Origin: Procambarus clarkii
Lineage: Eukaryota; Arthropoda; Malacostraca; Decapoda; Cambaridae
Length of the DNA: 64,000 nt
Direction of reading: 5' to 3'
Assembly (NCBI RefSeq): GCF_040958095.1
Contig: NC_091176.1
Span: 42,228,838-42,292,837 of the forward strand
Each line of letters begins with the position of its first letter. Position 1 is the first letter of the stretch. The notes beneath the pieces were generated by a model that saw only the letters and a program-made list of their open reading frames with translations, did no database searches and had not been told where the DNA came from. Below, one piece after another: positions 34,915 to 53,634 of the stretch. A program made the position numbers and the translations under genes.

Positions 34915-37132
34915 CTTGCACCCTCTCCACATCTTGCTTCCAACTGCTCACTCCTTGCTTGCACCTCCCCACTCCTTGCTTACACCTCCCCACTCCTTGC
35001 TTGCACCTCCCCACTCCTTGCTTACACCTCCCCACTCCTTGCTTGCACCTCCCCACTCCTTGCTTACACCTCCCCACTCCTTGCTTGCACCTCCCCACTC
35101 CTTGCTTACACCTCCCCACTCCTTGCAGGCACCTCCCCACTCCTTGCAGGCACCTCCCCACTCCTTGCAGGCACCTCCCCACTCCTTGCAGGCACCTCCT
35201 CACTCCTTGCAGGCACCTCCCCATTCCTTGCTTGCACCTCCCCACTCCTTACTTGCACCCTCCCCACTCCTTGCTTGCACCTCCCCACTCCTTGCTTGCA
35301 CCTCCTCACTCCTTGCTTGCACCTCCCCACTCCTTGCTTGCACCTCCCCACTCCTTGCTTGCACCTCCCCACTCCTTGCTTGCACCTCCCCACTCCTTGC
35401 TTGCACCTCCCCACTCCTTGCTTGCACCTCCCCACTCCTTCCTTGCACCTCCCCACTCCTTGCTTGCACCTCCCCACTCCTTGCTTGCACCTCCCCACTC
35501 CTTGCTTGCACCTATCCACTCCTTGCTTGCACCTCCCCACTCCTTGCTTGCACCTCCCCACTCCTTGCTTGCACCTCCCCACTCCTTGCTTGCACCTCCC
35601 CACTCCTTGCTTGCACCTATCCACTCCTTGCTACACCTCCCCAAATTTTTCAGCATTTCCCCTCTCCTTGCTGCACCTCCCCACTCCTTGCTTGCACCTC
35701 CCCACTCCTTGCTTGCACCTCCCCACTCCTTGCTTGCACCTATCCACTCCTTGCTTGCACCTCCCCACTCCTTGCTTGCACCTCCCCACTCCTTGCTACA
35801 CCTCCCCACTCTTTGTTTGCACCTCCCCACTCCTTGCTACACCTCCCCACTCCTTGCTTGCACCTCCCCACTCCTTGCTTGCACCTCCCCACTCCTTGCT
35901 TGCACCTATCCACTCCTTGCTTGCACCTCCCCACTCCTTGCTTGCACCTCCCCACTCCTTGCTTGCACCTCCCCACTCCTTGCTTGCACCTATCCACTCC
36001 TTGCTACACCTCCCCAAATTTTTCAGCATTTCCCCTCTCCTTGCTGCACCTCCCCACTCCTTGCTTGCACCTCCCCACTCCTTGCTTGCACCTCCCCACT
36101 CCTTGCTTGCACCTCCCCACTCCTTGCTTGCACCTCCCCACTCCTTGCTTGCACCTCCCCACTCCTTGCTTGCACCTATCCACTCCTTGCTTGCACCTCC
36201 CCACTCCTTGCTTGCACCTCCCCACTCCTTGCTTGCACCTATCCACTCCTTGCTTGCACCTCCCCACTCCTTGCTTGCACCTCCCCACTCCTTGCTTGCA
36301 CCTCCCCACTCCTTGCTTGCACCTCCCCACTCCTTGCTTGCACCTCCCCACTCCTTGCTTGCACCTCCCCACTCCTTGCTTGCACCTCCCCACTCCTTGC
36401 TTGCACCTCCCCACTCCTTGCTTGCACCTATCCACTCCTTGCTTGCACCTCCCCACTCCTTGCTTGCACCTCCCCACTCCTTGCTTGCACCTATCCACTC
36501 CTTGCTTGCACCTCCCCACTCCTTGCTTGCACCTCCCCACTCCTTGCTTGCACCTCCCCACTCCTTGCTTGCACCTCCCCACTCCTTGCTTGCACCTCCC
36601 CACTCCTTGCTTGCACCTCCCCACTCCTTGCTTGCACCTCCCCACTCCTTGCTTGCACCTCCCCACTCCTTGCTTGCACCTCCCCACTCCTTGCTTGCAC
36701 CTCCCCACTCCTTGCTTGCACCTCCCCACTCCTTGCTTGCACCTCCCCACTCCTTGCTTGCACCTATCCACTCCTTGCTACACCTCCCCACTCTTTGTTT
36801 GCACCTCCCCACTCCTTGCTACACCTCCCCACTCCTTGCTTGCACCTATCCACTCCTTGCTTGCACCTCCCCACTCCTTGCTTGCACCTATCCACTCCTT
36901 GCTTGCACCTCCCCACTCCTTGCTTGCACCTATCCACTCCTTGCTTGCACCTCCCCACTCCTTGCTTGCACCTATCCACTCCTTGCTTGCACCTCCCCAC
37001 TCCTTGCTTGCACCTATCCACTCCTTGCTACACCTCCCCACTCTTTGTTTGCACCTCCCCACTCCTTGCTTGCACCTATCCACTCCTTGCTACACCTCCC
37101 CACTCTTTGTTTGCACCTCCCCACTCTATTTT
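34915..37132 (+). repeat. 21-bp minisatellite, right part (~105 copies)
   Basis: The same 21-bp unit as 21085-21337. Common variants include ATCC in place of CCCC, CTACACC, and TTTGTTTGC. A distinctive variant block (CCCCAAATTTTTCAGCATTT) occurs at about 35641 and again 373 bp later at 36014, so segments of the array have been duplicated. All very long frames here (up to 774 codons, repeated LLACTSP, HSLLAPP, CLHLPTP on plus; GASKEWG, CKQGVGR, QARSGEV on minus) follow from a 21-bp unit without stops and are not genes. Confidence 0.95.
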
Positions 37133-37559
37133 CACTTAATCCCATTTGCCACCCAAAGCTATGCCCTGTGCTCGAATAGCTCTTGTGTTTCATAAGGCCC
37201 CGTCTCGCCTGCTGTACTCTGTCAGAGAGTGCGTTCCTTCCCATCTGGACGGCTCACCCGTCTCAAGGGAACCCCAGCTACCCACGCTCCCGTCCTGCCC
37301 AGCGTCATCTGGACCATTAACCAGGCTACGTTCTACAAAAACAGATAAGCTGACATACAACTTATTACTATCTATTCAGTAAATCTTAAACTAACCCGTA
37401 ATAACAAATTTTTAACAATCGATTAGCTTTGATTTAGTAAAACATAAAATAAAAAAAAAAACCTGTTAAGGGAAGCTACTTGTGGGAAAATTATATTCAT
37501 TCAGTCCACTATCATATCATACAGTCCACTATCATATACAGTACACTATCATATAATAC
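37133..37559. other. unassigned sequence between minisatellite and LARD-like element
   Basis: No domain or structural RNA seen. A short imperfect repeat of CAGT(C/A)CACTATCATAT lies at 37500-37555, immediately before the LTR. This could be host sequence or an old repeat. Confidence 0.4.
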
Positions 37560-38215
37560 TGTTGTAATCCACAAGTTAGTAGGGATTATTAGCTAGAGGA
37601 TCATTACTACAACACTTAACGAATGATGATTGGAAGTACATGTTAAGTAGACAGACTATGGATCACATATCCAAGAAAGGTCAAAGGGATTAAGACCGCA
37701 GCTATTAGCCAAACTAATAATTCCTGGAAAGAGGACTCAGGCTTCTAGGAACAAGGTTACCGCTTCTAGGGATAAGGTTAATCGGATTATACCTTCCTTG
37801 AGAGGCGGGGTGAAATAGTTGAGGCCATGGCTGGCTGGAGACAGTCTTGTTGTGGGAGTGGAACTGGCAAGTCCTCCGAGGTCTCCGTTTGTGGCAGCAG
37901 CGAAGTGTAGCAGACAGCTATGCGGGAGCCTGATGTGATCTTAGTGACCAAGTTAAGTCTGCAGTATGTGAGTATTGAATGAAAAACTAACCGGGTGTGG
38001 AGCGTTGTAGTAATCATTCAGTATTAGGGACTTAGGCGGAAGTTACGAGTGCAAGTGGTGACCGCGGAGGTCAAGTGGTCTATGGGTATTGGAAGTGTAT
38101 TGACCTAATAGAGTATGTAAATATGTTATTATTTGTCAGAGTCTATTCTTTGTAATTAAATGACAAAACCCGACGGCCTTTAAATACCTTCCATATGTCC
38201 CCTCATTGTGTTCCT
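37560..38215 (+). repeat. LARD-like element 5' LTR
   Basis: It starts TGTTGTAATCCACAAG and is nearly identical to 41915-42569. The 76-aa minus-strand ORF inside both LTRs (37787-38017 and 42141-42371) is conserved only because the LTRs are copies of each other. Confidence 0.88.
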
Positions 38216-41200
38216 GGTTTGGTTGGTGAGGGAATGTTAGGGAATTGGTAGACGACATATTTGGTGGCAGCGCAAACAGGTTTTGGAACACTTTGAGGGA
38301 TGAAGGAAGTGTGTTACTGGTTTAGTTGGTGAGGGAATGTTCGGGAATTGGTAGACGTCGGGTTGTGTTGAGAACGGTGGTTACTAGACGGAGGAAAGAA
38401 GGGTCAGGTGAGACCAGGTCAGAGGAGTTAGTTAAATAAAGGGACTAGGCCAATGTGGGGCACATGTGGGGTTTATTTCTTTCCAGATTCCCGCAACGAG
38501 AGACGGCTAAGATGCAAGTCTGGATCACTGAATCATCGGGAGGCAAAACAAGTGCAGTGTTCGTAGTGCGGATTATACAGAGTAGCGAGGTAAACTAGCG
38601 CGGGTGAATGTGGGCCATGTGCGGGCCAAGCGATGGGTGGGCCAAGCGAGCCGCACCTTGGAGCTTGTTTTATATCGTTGGTAAGGCGGAAATAGTGAGA
38701 AAACGTTGCTAAGGACAAATCAAAAGTGAAAACTACGTAATATGACGTAAATTAAATTTCACGTAAAGTGTAAACCTAATATTTTAAAGATAATTAAATA
38801 TTACGTAAAGATTCGAGCGATTTCACGCGTTACATCGATACAGATAATAGGCGAAGTGAATTAGGGACGCCTAGGCATAGCGAGCGACGCGTAATTTGAC
38901 GTCACGGGTTCGATGTCTCGTGTACCGTGGAGAGGTCCAGGAGATTTTTTGTGGGTGCAGGTAGCATTATGAAGTGCCACCCTGGGACACGGGGAGCGTG
39001 TCCCGTTGGTGGGGGGGGGTGGAGCCGGGAGTAGTGCATGGTCGTATATTGGCGTTTGGACGCCGGGCAGTGCATGGTTGTATATTGGTGGTTGGACGAG
39101 GGTGAGTAGTGTAATGCATGTGTAGTGGCGTATTAGACGCCAGTGTAATTCATACAAATTACTGTAGTGAAATGTGCATGTTTTGACTGTGAATATCATG
39201 GATGTAGTATAGTGCATGACATTGTTGGCATCGTAGCATTACTGGTTGTTGTAACGCCGGGTGTATTGTAGACATTAGCGTTGAAGTGTGTTAACGCAGG
39301 TGGTAGAGTGTGGTGGGTGGCCACTACACAAGAAATTATACCTGACGAGTGTGGGTCAGGTAATTAACGGATTACCAGAGAACAGGGAGTGTGTGTGTTA
39401 CATTTGGTTACTTATTGGTGGTGATGTCTCGTGGTGTTTTGGGGACGCCGTGTGTGGTATTGAAGGAGTTGGAGACGGCGTGTGTGGTGTTGAAGGCGTT
39501 GGAGACGCCGTGTGTGGTGTTGAAGGCGTTGGAGACGGCGTGTGTGGTGTTGAAGGCGTTGGAGACGCCGTGTGTGGTGTTGAAGGCGTTGGAGACGCCG
39601 TGTGTGGTATTGAGGGCGTTGGAGACGCCGTGTGTGGTGTTGAGGGCGTTGGAGACGCCGTGTGTGGTATTGAGGGCGTTGGAGACGCCGTGTGTGGTGT
39701 TGAGGGCGTTGGAGACGGCGTGTGTGGTGTTGAAGGCGTTGGAGACGGCGTGTGTGGTGTTGAAGGCGTTGGAGACGCCGTGTGTGGTGTTGAAGGCGTT
39801 GGAGACGGCGTGTGTGGTGTTGAAGGCGTTGGAGACGCCGTGTGTGGTGTTGAAGGCGTTGGAGACGGCGTGTGTGGTGTTGAAGGCGTTGGAGACGTCG
39901 TGTGTGGTGTTGAGGGCGTTGGAGACGCCGTGTGTGGTATTGAGGGCGTTGGAGACGCCGTGTGTGGTGTTGAAGGCGTTGGAGACGGCGTGTGTGGTGT
40001 TGAAGGCGTTGGAGACGGCGTGTGTGGTATTGAGGGCGTTGGAGACGCCGTGTGTGGTGTTGAAGGCGTTGGGGGCGCCTGTGTGGTGTTGAAGGCGTTG
40101 GAGACGCCGTGTGCGTTGTGTTGAGGGCGTTGGGGACGCCGAGGGTTGATAGCGTTGGGGACGCCATTGGGTGGTGTAGTGTAGTGGCGTTTGGACGCCT
40201 GGTATGGAGTGTGATGTTGTGGAGTATATGGTGGCGCAGGGGCGCCAGGTAGTGGTCGGTAAGGTGAGTATTGGTGTAGCAAGGTCGGTGCGTTAGGACG
40301 CAGGAAGTGGTTGTAGGGATGTGTGGCGTTATATTGAGGTCATCAGTGGTTGGGATGACCAGTGGTAATGGTGTGTCGGAGTAAGTAAGTCTTATGGATA
40401 AGATGAAATGTGGATAATTGCAGGAGTTGGTGGCTGCAGTAGGTGAGCCAAGTCGATATATCTAGCAAGACTCATAAAAGACTAATAAAATTTCCTCTTT
40501 TTCATTAAAATTTTCATTAATTAAGTCGGAGTGGATAATTCTTGTGGATAAGATTACAATGTAGAATTTCAAAATTTCAGGTGTTGGTGGTTGCAGTGGG
40601 CGAGTCAAGTAGATATACTAATTTCTCATTAATTAAGTTGTTACAGGAATCTCGCTAGAGGCGAGCCAGTGGCAGTATGATGCTTTAGTGACATTAGTTG
40701 TGAAATTATTTTAATGAGGTATTTATTGTGATAATGTATGTGTATGTATATATTGTATATTACCTCATCGGCACCATTACTGAGTGTTAGGCTTGAGAAG
40801 GTCCCCCGGGATCATGTCACAGAGCTTCAGGTAGAGTAGAAGGGAAGCTATGAGGCTACACTCAGTTATTCTAGAAAAAAAAGGGGGGGGGAAGTGAAGC
40901 CAACGTGACGTTATAGGCGAAATTCGCTCCCTGACATCAAAGCAGGGATAAGGGCCAGCTGCAATGGCTTTGCAGCTGCGCTCAGGCTATATACGGGGAG
41001 AGAGTAAGGAGCTGAGGGGGTTATGTAATAATGGGATCGAGCCAGGGGGCTAAGTGGGAATATTTTGCAGGTACAGCGGTCGGGAAGGTGGGAATACGGG
41101 TGGACACACTCTGGGCGGATGGGCCTAGAGTAATGTTCTACAGCTGTGGTGGGCACAGCAAGGAAGGATGACCAGAGAGCTGTGAGGTATCCACAGCGTT

Positions 41201-41914
41201 CTGGGGTTGGTGCCCTGGAACGAGACGGCAGCATAGACCCGAGGGAACATGACCCTGGGGAAGGAATCTCCGTTGCTCTGGAGGCCAGGATCACGTTAGC
41301 TCAGAGCAACGATGGGACATTGACAACATTCACCAGGCTGGACAGCCTGGGTTTTGTCTGGGTCATAGAGGATCTATGACCTAGCAACCATGGGACACGA
41401 AGACAAGAGAAGTGTTGCTGCCAATTGTGGAGGAGGCCAGTGAAACATTGTGTGACCATTGTAAGCCCTTATGTCAACAGTACAGGGCAAGATGTTAAAT
41501 TTTTATTAACTTGTTACTAAGGATGAAGAACCTTAGATATATATGTGTTGTGTATATATTAATGACTAGTGTCATTTCTGTTTAAGTGCCAGCATTCTGG
41601 TCCATGTAATTTTATGGTTATGTTTGTATGTAATTATATGTCAGCAGTTTAGGTATATGTGCATTGTTGGAGATGGGAAAAAATATTACAGACTATTTTA
41701 CCTATGCTATGATGTGAATATAATGTATATGTTGTAGAAGTGTTGTGAGTCATGTCGGGGAAAATTTGAATTTAGTTCATTGTGTGTATGATGAACTTAT
41801 TAGATGAATTTTTAGTTGTACATATATGGTGGGTGCATCCTCCAGGTCCTTGCACCAATGGAACCATTGCAATGATGCATATGGGGACATATGCGTGTTT
41901 AAGGAGGGGAGTGG
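38216..41914 (+). other. LARD-like element interior
   Basis: Non-coding as far as I can see. The first part contains two copies of TTGGTGAGGGAATGTT..GGGAATTGGTAGACG (about 38222 and 38327). The middle holds a 30-bp minisatellite (39443-40135). The last kilobase is AT-rich and ends in a polypurine tract. ORFs at 40911-41379 resemble nothing I recognise. Confidence 0.6.
39443..40135 (+). repeat. 30-bp minisatellite inside the LARD-like element
   Basis: About 23 copies of a 30-bp unit (GTGTGGTGTTGAAGGCGTTG then GAGACGCCGT), with GCC/GGC and GAAG/GAGG variants. The unit lacks stops in four frames, so overlapping ORFs of 233-294 codons appear (VCGVEGVGDA and TPCVVLKALE on plus; SPTPSTPHTA and RRLQRLQHHT on minus). 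The plus frame from 39288 has an ATG and runs to 40124, but nothing outside the repeat supports a protein. Confidence 0.92.
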
Positions 41915-42569
41915 TGTTGTAATCCACAAGTTAGTAGGGATTATTAGCTAGGGGATCATTACTACAACACTTAACGAATGATGATTGGAAGTACATGTTA
42001 AGTAGACAGACTATGGATCACATATCTAAGAAAGGTCAAAGGGATTAAGACCGCAGCTATTAGCCAAACTAATAATTCCTGGAAAGAGGACTCAGGCTTC
42101 TAGGAACAAGGTTACCGCTCTAGGGATAAGGTTAATCGGATTATACCTTCCTTGAGAGGCGGGGTGAAATAGTTGAGGCCATGGCTGGCTGGAGACAGTC
42201 TTGTTGTGGGAGTGGAACTGGCAAGTCCTCCGAGGTCTCCGTTTGTGGCAGCAGCGAAGTGTAGCAGACAGCTATGCGGGAGCCTGATGTGATCTTAGTG
42301 ACCAAGTTAAGTCTGCAGTATGTGAGTATTGAATGAAAGACTAACCGGGTGTGGAGCGTTGTAGTAATCATTCAGTATTAGGGACTTAGGCGGAAGTTAC
42401 GAGTGCAAGTGGTGACCGCGGAGGTCAAGTGGTCTATGGGTATTGGAAGTGTATTGACCTAATAGAGTATGTTAATATGTTATTATTTGTCAGAGTCTAT
42501 TCTTTGTAATTAAATGACAAAACCCGACGGCCTTTAAATACCTTCCATATGTTCACTCATTGTGTTCCA
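41915..42569 (+). repeat. LARD-like element 3' LTR
   Basis: Partner of 37560-38215. The two match through GTGTTCC; the last bases are CA here and CT in the 5' copy. Confidence 0.88.
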
Positions 42570-42648
42570 GTACAAACCTAGTGGTACGCCTCAAGGGTCT
42601 GGTGTGTGTAGAAGTATAGGTGGTAGTAACGGTTGCTGAGGCAAGGTG

Positions 42649-43865
42649 TTATGTGTTGTGTAATCGCTGTATTCGGAATGAACCGGGGTTCAGCGCCATG
42701 AACCGGCTCAGCAACCTGGCCAGACGTACTACTCGTACTCTGTAGAGCTTCATTTGTGGTCTCCTCTGCACATTATTATTTTCCTGCTTACCTCCAGCAG
42801 GCAGACTAGGCAACTTTCCTTCCTGGGGCTTAAAACTAGCTGGTCTGCTTGTCTGCCCCCCAAACCTTCTTCCTCCCCAGACTCCACCGGGTCTGCTATT
42901 GCTGCGTCTCGCCTCGCTTCTCACTCTGTTCTCCCTCACGCTCTTGTATGCTTCAGGAATCATATCTGCTCTATCTGCGGCATCTTTCACCTCCTTTACC
43001 CCCGCTTCTTGTATCTTGAACTTTGTTTCGGGATGCATCATTTCTAAGAACTTTTCCATGACCATCAATTGCTTCAGGTCAGCGTAAGATCTAACTTCGG
43101 CAGCCTCAATCCATTTCTGGAATCGTCTTTCCAGATCCCTTGCTGTCTCAGCAAAAGTACATGCTCCAACCTTCACCATCTCTGTGAAGCGCTTCCTATA
43201 AGCTTCTGGGGTTAGCTGAAATGAGCGCAGAATGCTGCTCTTTACTGTGGCATAAACCTGGCACTCTTCCAGTGACAATTGGGTGTATGCCTCCCTGGCT
43301 GCACCGGTCAATCTTAACTGGACCAGCTGGGCCTATTCCTCCTGTGGCCACTCCTTGATGCTGGCTACTTTTTCAAAGTGCTCAAAAAAGCTCTCTGCCT
43401 CTTCAGGAACAAACAAGGGAATATCCTTCTCCCTAACCCTAACATCTGGTGAGTGTGGTACCTGGGTGGTGCTCTCTGGCAACCCATGTTCAATCCTTTG
43501 TTCAGCCAAGGTTCTATTCGCTTCTATCTGCATTTGTTTTGTTCTCTCTTTTTCTTTTTCAACCTGGATTTTTCTTTTTCTTGTTCCAACTCCAGTTCCC
43601 TTATTCTGGTTTTCTCTTTTCCTTTCTCCACCTCTAGCCTGGCTTTATTGCAGTGTGGGTTGGTGGTGTTGTCGTGTTGTTGATCCTTCTTTACGGACAA
43701 CCCAACCCACAACTCTGTAGAGTGCTTATACTTTACCAGGAGATCACCCTGGGCACTTCTGGCTCTTGGAGAGGGGCTCAACGTCACACGTTTAGGGGAT
43801 GCGGCTCGAATACTTAGCCTCGTTGTCACGTGCACACACCCACTCGAGCCGCTGTGACTCCCCAC
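42649..43865 (-). pseudogene. gag: Gmr1-like gag remnant (SCAN-like)
   Basis: A minus-strand gag fragment. The 43533-43333 frame (ending FFEHFEKVASIKEWPQ) continues into 43311-42649 (TGAAREAYTQLSLEE, AYRKRFTEMVKVGACTFAE, FQKWIEAAEV, LMVMEKFLEMM) across one in-frame TAG near 43330. This is the same SCAN-like capsid layout as residues 230-385 of the polyprotein at 54980-58141. The upstream coiled-coil part (lysine/glutamate-rich, 43524-43640) is in another frame. The fragment stops before a zinc knuckle, and no protease or integrase follows. It is a 5' remnant of a third, distinct Gmr1-like element. Confidence 0.78.
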
Positions 43866-45789
43866 TCTCTCCTTATGTGATATGATCTCCTATATCCCCT
43901 TTGACTTATTAGTTTTCCGTCCTACCCTGTCCGCAGCGGTGGTTCTTAGTTCTTTCTCTCTCTCTCCTTCTTTAATACTTCCTGGGAAGCCTCACTAGGA
44001 CAAGGGCAAACACCAGCAAATTTGATTACATTTACTGGACAAAGCACTTACACAATACATACACACATATAATAATAATAATGAATCCTACACTCTATAC
44101 TATTTCGGTCAGGTTGCACTCCAACACCATCAGAACTCTATCATCAGCTTATCAAGTGGTATCCTATCTCCTGATTCACCACCTAATACTACCAACCTCC
44201 TCAAGTAGGTCAAGTCTTATAATACAGTGTTGCATTATCAGCAAGAGAATATATATCTGTAAACATGTGCAAGGAAAATCAGTGTATGGCTGCAATAACA
44301 TAAATATTATTATAAATGTTCCTTGATATACAACAATGATCAATCGATCCCCCTATCAGTCCTAGAACACATACATCTGAACGTAATCCAGCCTACGACT
44401 GTAACTCTATACTTCAGTATAAGCACTCCTCGGCACAAGAATGGCAAACAATCACTCACCTTTCACTGCGTCTTGCACACTAATGACAACCAAACACTCT
44501 ACCAACTCCCTATTAGTAATCAACTAGAACTTCCCTTCCACATCTGGAAGCTCACTACCCTGATCTCTTCAGGTTCTTCCGGGTTTATCTACCAGGATCC
44601 TCTGCAGCTCCTCCAGGCTACTACACCATGAAGTATTCCTTGAGCAACTATGGTGCTTCACCACTTCTGCTAGGGTCATCCACAGCTCTCCTGGCTGCTA
44701 CACCATGAAGTTTCCTCGAACAGAACTGGAGTTTCGCCACTGGTATTACAGAAGCACGTGACACTCCTCTTCACTGCTTCTCCTCACAGCTCGAGGTCCT
44801 ACTCTTCCACTGTGGGGGCTACTCTTCCTCGGAGTACACTACTCCTTCCACAGTCTTGGAGTCTCTTCCACTAACTCACTCTGCTGGCTCGAAGTTCACA
44901 GCAACTTCTTCCCCAAAGACAAACCTGCAACCCATTGACACTCCAATAAAAACTTTTCCCCTTAAACACATAAACGAAATAATCCACACAGTATGTTTGC
45001 CTCCAACATCTATTTGCTCTCTACATACTGTGAGAGTGGACTCCCCCGTTCGGGGCTGGTCCATGCTCCGCCTTGCCCAGCTGGTCCTTACTTACACTGG
45101 GAGGGTCCTCCGCCTCCAGTCAGTTGGCTTCAGGCGTTCGACGGGAGAGGATGTGCTGCTCGTCCCTCCAGCTGTCTCTCTTATCTCCGTCCTCTTATTT
45201 AGGCTTCCTGCCTTACCAAAACATGTCTAACTTATCAATAAACATTCACTTCTGTCGCTGGGCACACGACCAACTACAAGTAATCACTATAGACTGGCTT
45301 AAAATCGTGCTTACCACAGATTGTCTAGCCAAGGGCGCTCACCCCTCTGACGGAGTCTAGTCAGGGCGCTCCCACAGCCCACAAAAATGTCTCTGGGTGG
45401 CTTGACAAAGTCTCCTCGCCGTCCAGGACTTGAGACCACAACGTTCCCAGCTCGATTCCACAGCTGGCACGTCTGCACACTTCTCTTCTCTTGGAGATAT
45501 ATCACTAGGGGTTCCTTTCTGACAGGAGCTCACACGGAGCGCAGCTTCCCCTCGCGATGTCTGGTACTCAAGTGAGGTCAAAGCCCTCTCGAAGCGAGCC
45601 TCACGCCTCCAGCAAATTATCCACATCTCCTAACCAGTCATATATCTATTTTCTTATTCACTGCCCATAATCTCAAATTGTTCATCAAATCCAACCAACT
45701 ATTTTACATCTGTGTCTTCACCTCTATATTTCCTAGACCTTCTAATCAGGTCAGGTTTGATAGAATAATTCTCAAAGGGGAGACTCGTT

Positions 45790-45790
<1 letters not shown>
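43866..45790. other. unassigned sequence, perhaps leader/LTR of the gag remnant
   Basis: No domain recognised. A local duplication of a CTACACCATGAAGT-containing block occurs at about 44619 and 44699. A CT-rich tract lies at 43950-43980. Being upstream of the minus-strand gag, it may include that element's leader and 5' LTR, but I found no second LTR copy to define ends. Confidence 0.35.
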
Positions 45791-49013
<3,223 letters not shown>

Positions 49014-49207
49014 TTGGTATATTGTTATATAAGTGTGTTTTCTGTAAACTGTAGCATTGCAATAAAATTAAATAAAAAAAAAATAATAGGGGTGGTAGGA
49101 GAGGAAAAGATTAAAGTATTCAGTGAGAATCCACAAGGTCTTCTCTGAACACTATTTATTTTCTTCTTCGAGGATGTGGGTCCCTTTAATTAAACCAGTG
49201 GTGGTAC

Positions 49208-49210
<3 letters not shown>
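49014..49210 (+). other. RLE LINE 3' region
   Basis: AATAAAATTAAATAAAAAAA at about 49060-49080 is a possible poly(A) end. It is followed by GGGGTGGTAGGAGAGG ... GGATGTGGGTCCC ... GGTGGTACCCC and then (TA)n. The part 49087-49210 has an inverted homologue at 49769-49890 next to the second LINE copy, so it is either a long 3' UTR or a shared target sequence. Confidence 0.65.
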
Positions 49211-49768
<558 letters not shown>

Positions 49769-50079
49769 GTGAGGGTACCACCTCTGGTGCCAATGTGGGG
49801 ACCCATAGCCTCGGAGAAGAAAAAAAAAAGTATTCAGAGGAGACCTTGTGGTTTCTCACTGAACACTAATATTATCTTCTACCACCCCCATTCTTTTGTA
49901 TGTACACATATATATTTACTTTATTTGAATTTTGTTACAAAAAAGGAGTTACATATGGGTTACAAAGATGGTTATCATAGGTTGTCGAGTTCCTCCAGCT
50001 CCTCAGATGGCGGGCAGGAACCCTGGATGCAGTGCGCATTTCCCCTCTGTATCGCCACACTGAGGCGCTGGAAAAGAAA

Positions 50080-50082
<3 letters not shown>
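49769..50082 (-). mobile_element. second RLE LINE copy, 3' end only
   Basis: On the minus strand, 50082 down to about 49970 encodes the last residues of the same LINE protein (FQRLSVAIQRGNAHC-like, then SEELEELDNL and a stop), closely resembling 48910-49013. The 3' region and the GGGGTGGTAG ... GGGTCCCC segment follow to 49769. It is truncated at its 5' end by (TA)n at 50083, just as the first copy is truncated at 47089. Confidence 0.8.
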
Positions 50083-50174
<92 letters not shown>

Positions 50175-50408
50175 CAATGTCAGACCACGGAGGAAAAATG
50201 AAACAGGAAATTTCCTTAAGTACTTTCGTATATTAAATACATCTTCAGAAGGTGACCTTCTGAAGATGTATTTAATATACGAAAGTACTTAATGAAATTT
50301 CCTGTTTCATTTTTCCTCCGTGGTCTGACATTGTCACATTCTTAATCACGTGTTTATTTTCGTGATATACACACATATATAGATATATATATATATATAT
50401 ATATATAT
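50083..50408. mobile_element. second foldback element with 82-bp arms in (TA)n
   Basis: (TA)n 50083-50171, then arms 50172-50253 and 50255-50336 that are reverse complements with one mismatch and a 1-base centre. A tail (CACATTCTTAATCACGTG ... CGTGATATACACAC) ends in a new TA tract at about 50377. At the fold, CTGAAGA-T-GTAT...ATAC-GAAA-GTAC forms a hammerhead-like core. The minus-strand version keeps a CCTT/AAGG stem I. Structure and arm length match 32568-32765, but the sequence is different. Confidence 0.82.

Positions 50409-53634
<3,226 letters not shown>

Larger units (their letters stand above)
37560..42569 (+). mobile_element. young non-autonomous LTR element (LARD-like)
   Basis: Direct LTRs at 37560-38215 and 41915-42569 flank a 3.7-kb interior. 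The interior has no recognisable gag, protease, RT or integrase. A polypurine tract AAGGAGGGGAGTGG lies directly before the 3' LTR. The LTRs differ at only about seven places over 655 bp, suggesting a recent insertion. ATAC before the 5' LTR and GTAC after the 3' LTR may be an imperfect target duplication. TTTGGTGGCAGCG at about 38269 resembles primer-binding sequences of other Ty3/Gypsy elements but lies about 55 bp inside. Mobilisation would have to depend on proteins from another element. Confidence 0.82.

Noticed and set aside
34855-37244. Very long ORFs (774, 759, 726, 338, 255 codons) on both strands
   Set aside because: All come from a 21-bp repeat unit with no stop in most frames. Overlapping frames on both strands are open at once, and no composition or domain supports a protein.
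39288-40282. Four overlapping ORFs of 233-294 codons (Val/Cys/Gly-rich or Ser/Pro/Thr-rich)
   Set aside because: They are generated by the 30-bp minisatellite inside a non-coding LTR element. Each frame is only the repeat.
40911-41379. Overlapping ORFs of 127 (minus) and 77 (plus) codons
   Set aside because: Not recognisable and inside the LARD-like interior. They may be chance frames.
37787-42371. Identical 76-aa minus-strand ORF at 37787-38017 and 42141-42371
   Set aside because: Its conservation is explained by the two LTRs being recent copies.
43283-45626. Plus- and minus-strand ORFs of 62-145 codons
   Set aside because: Partly antisense of the gag remnant and otherwise without any recognisable feature.
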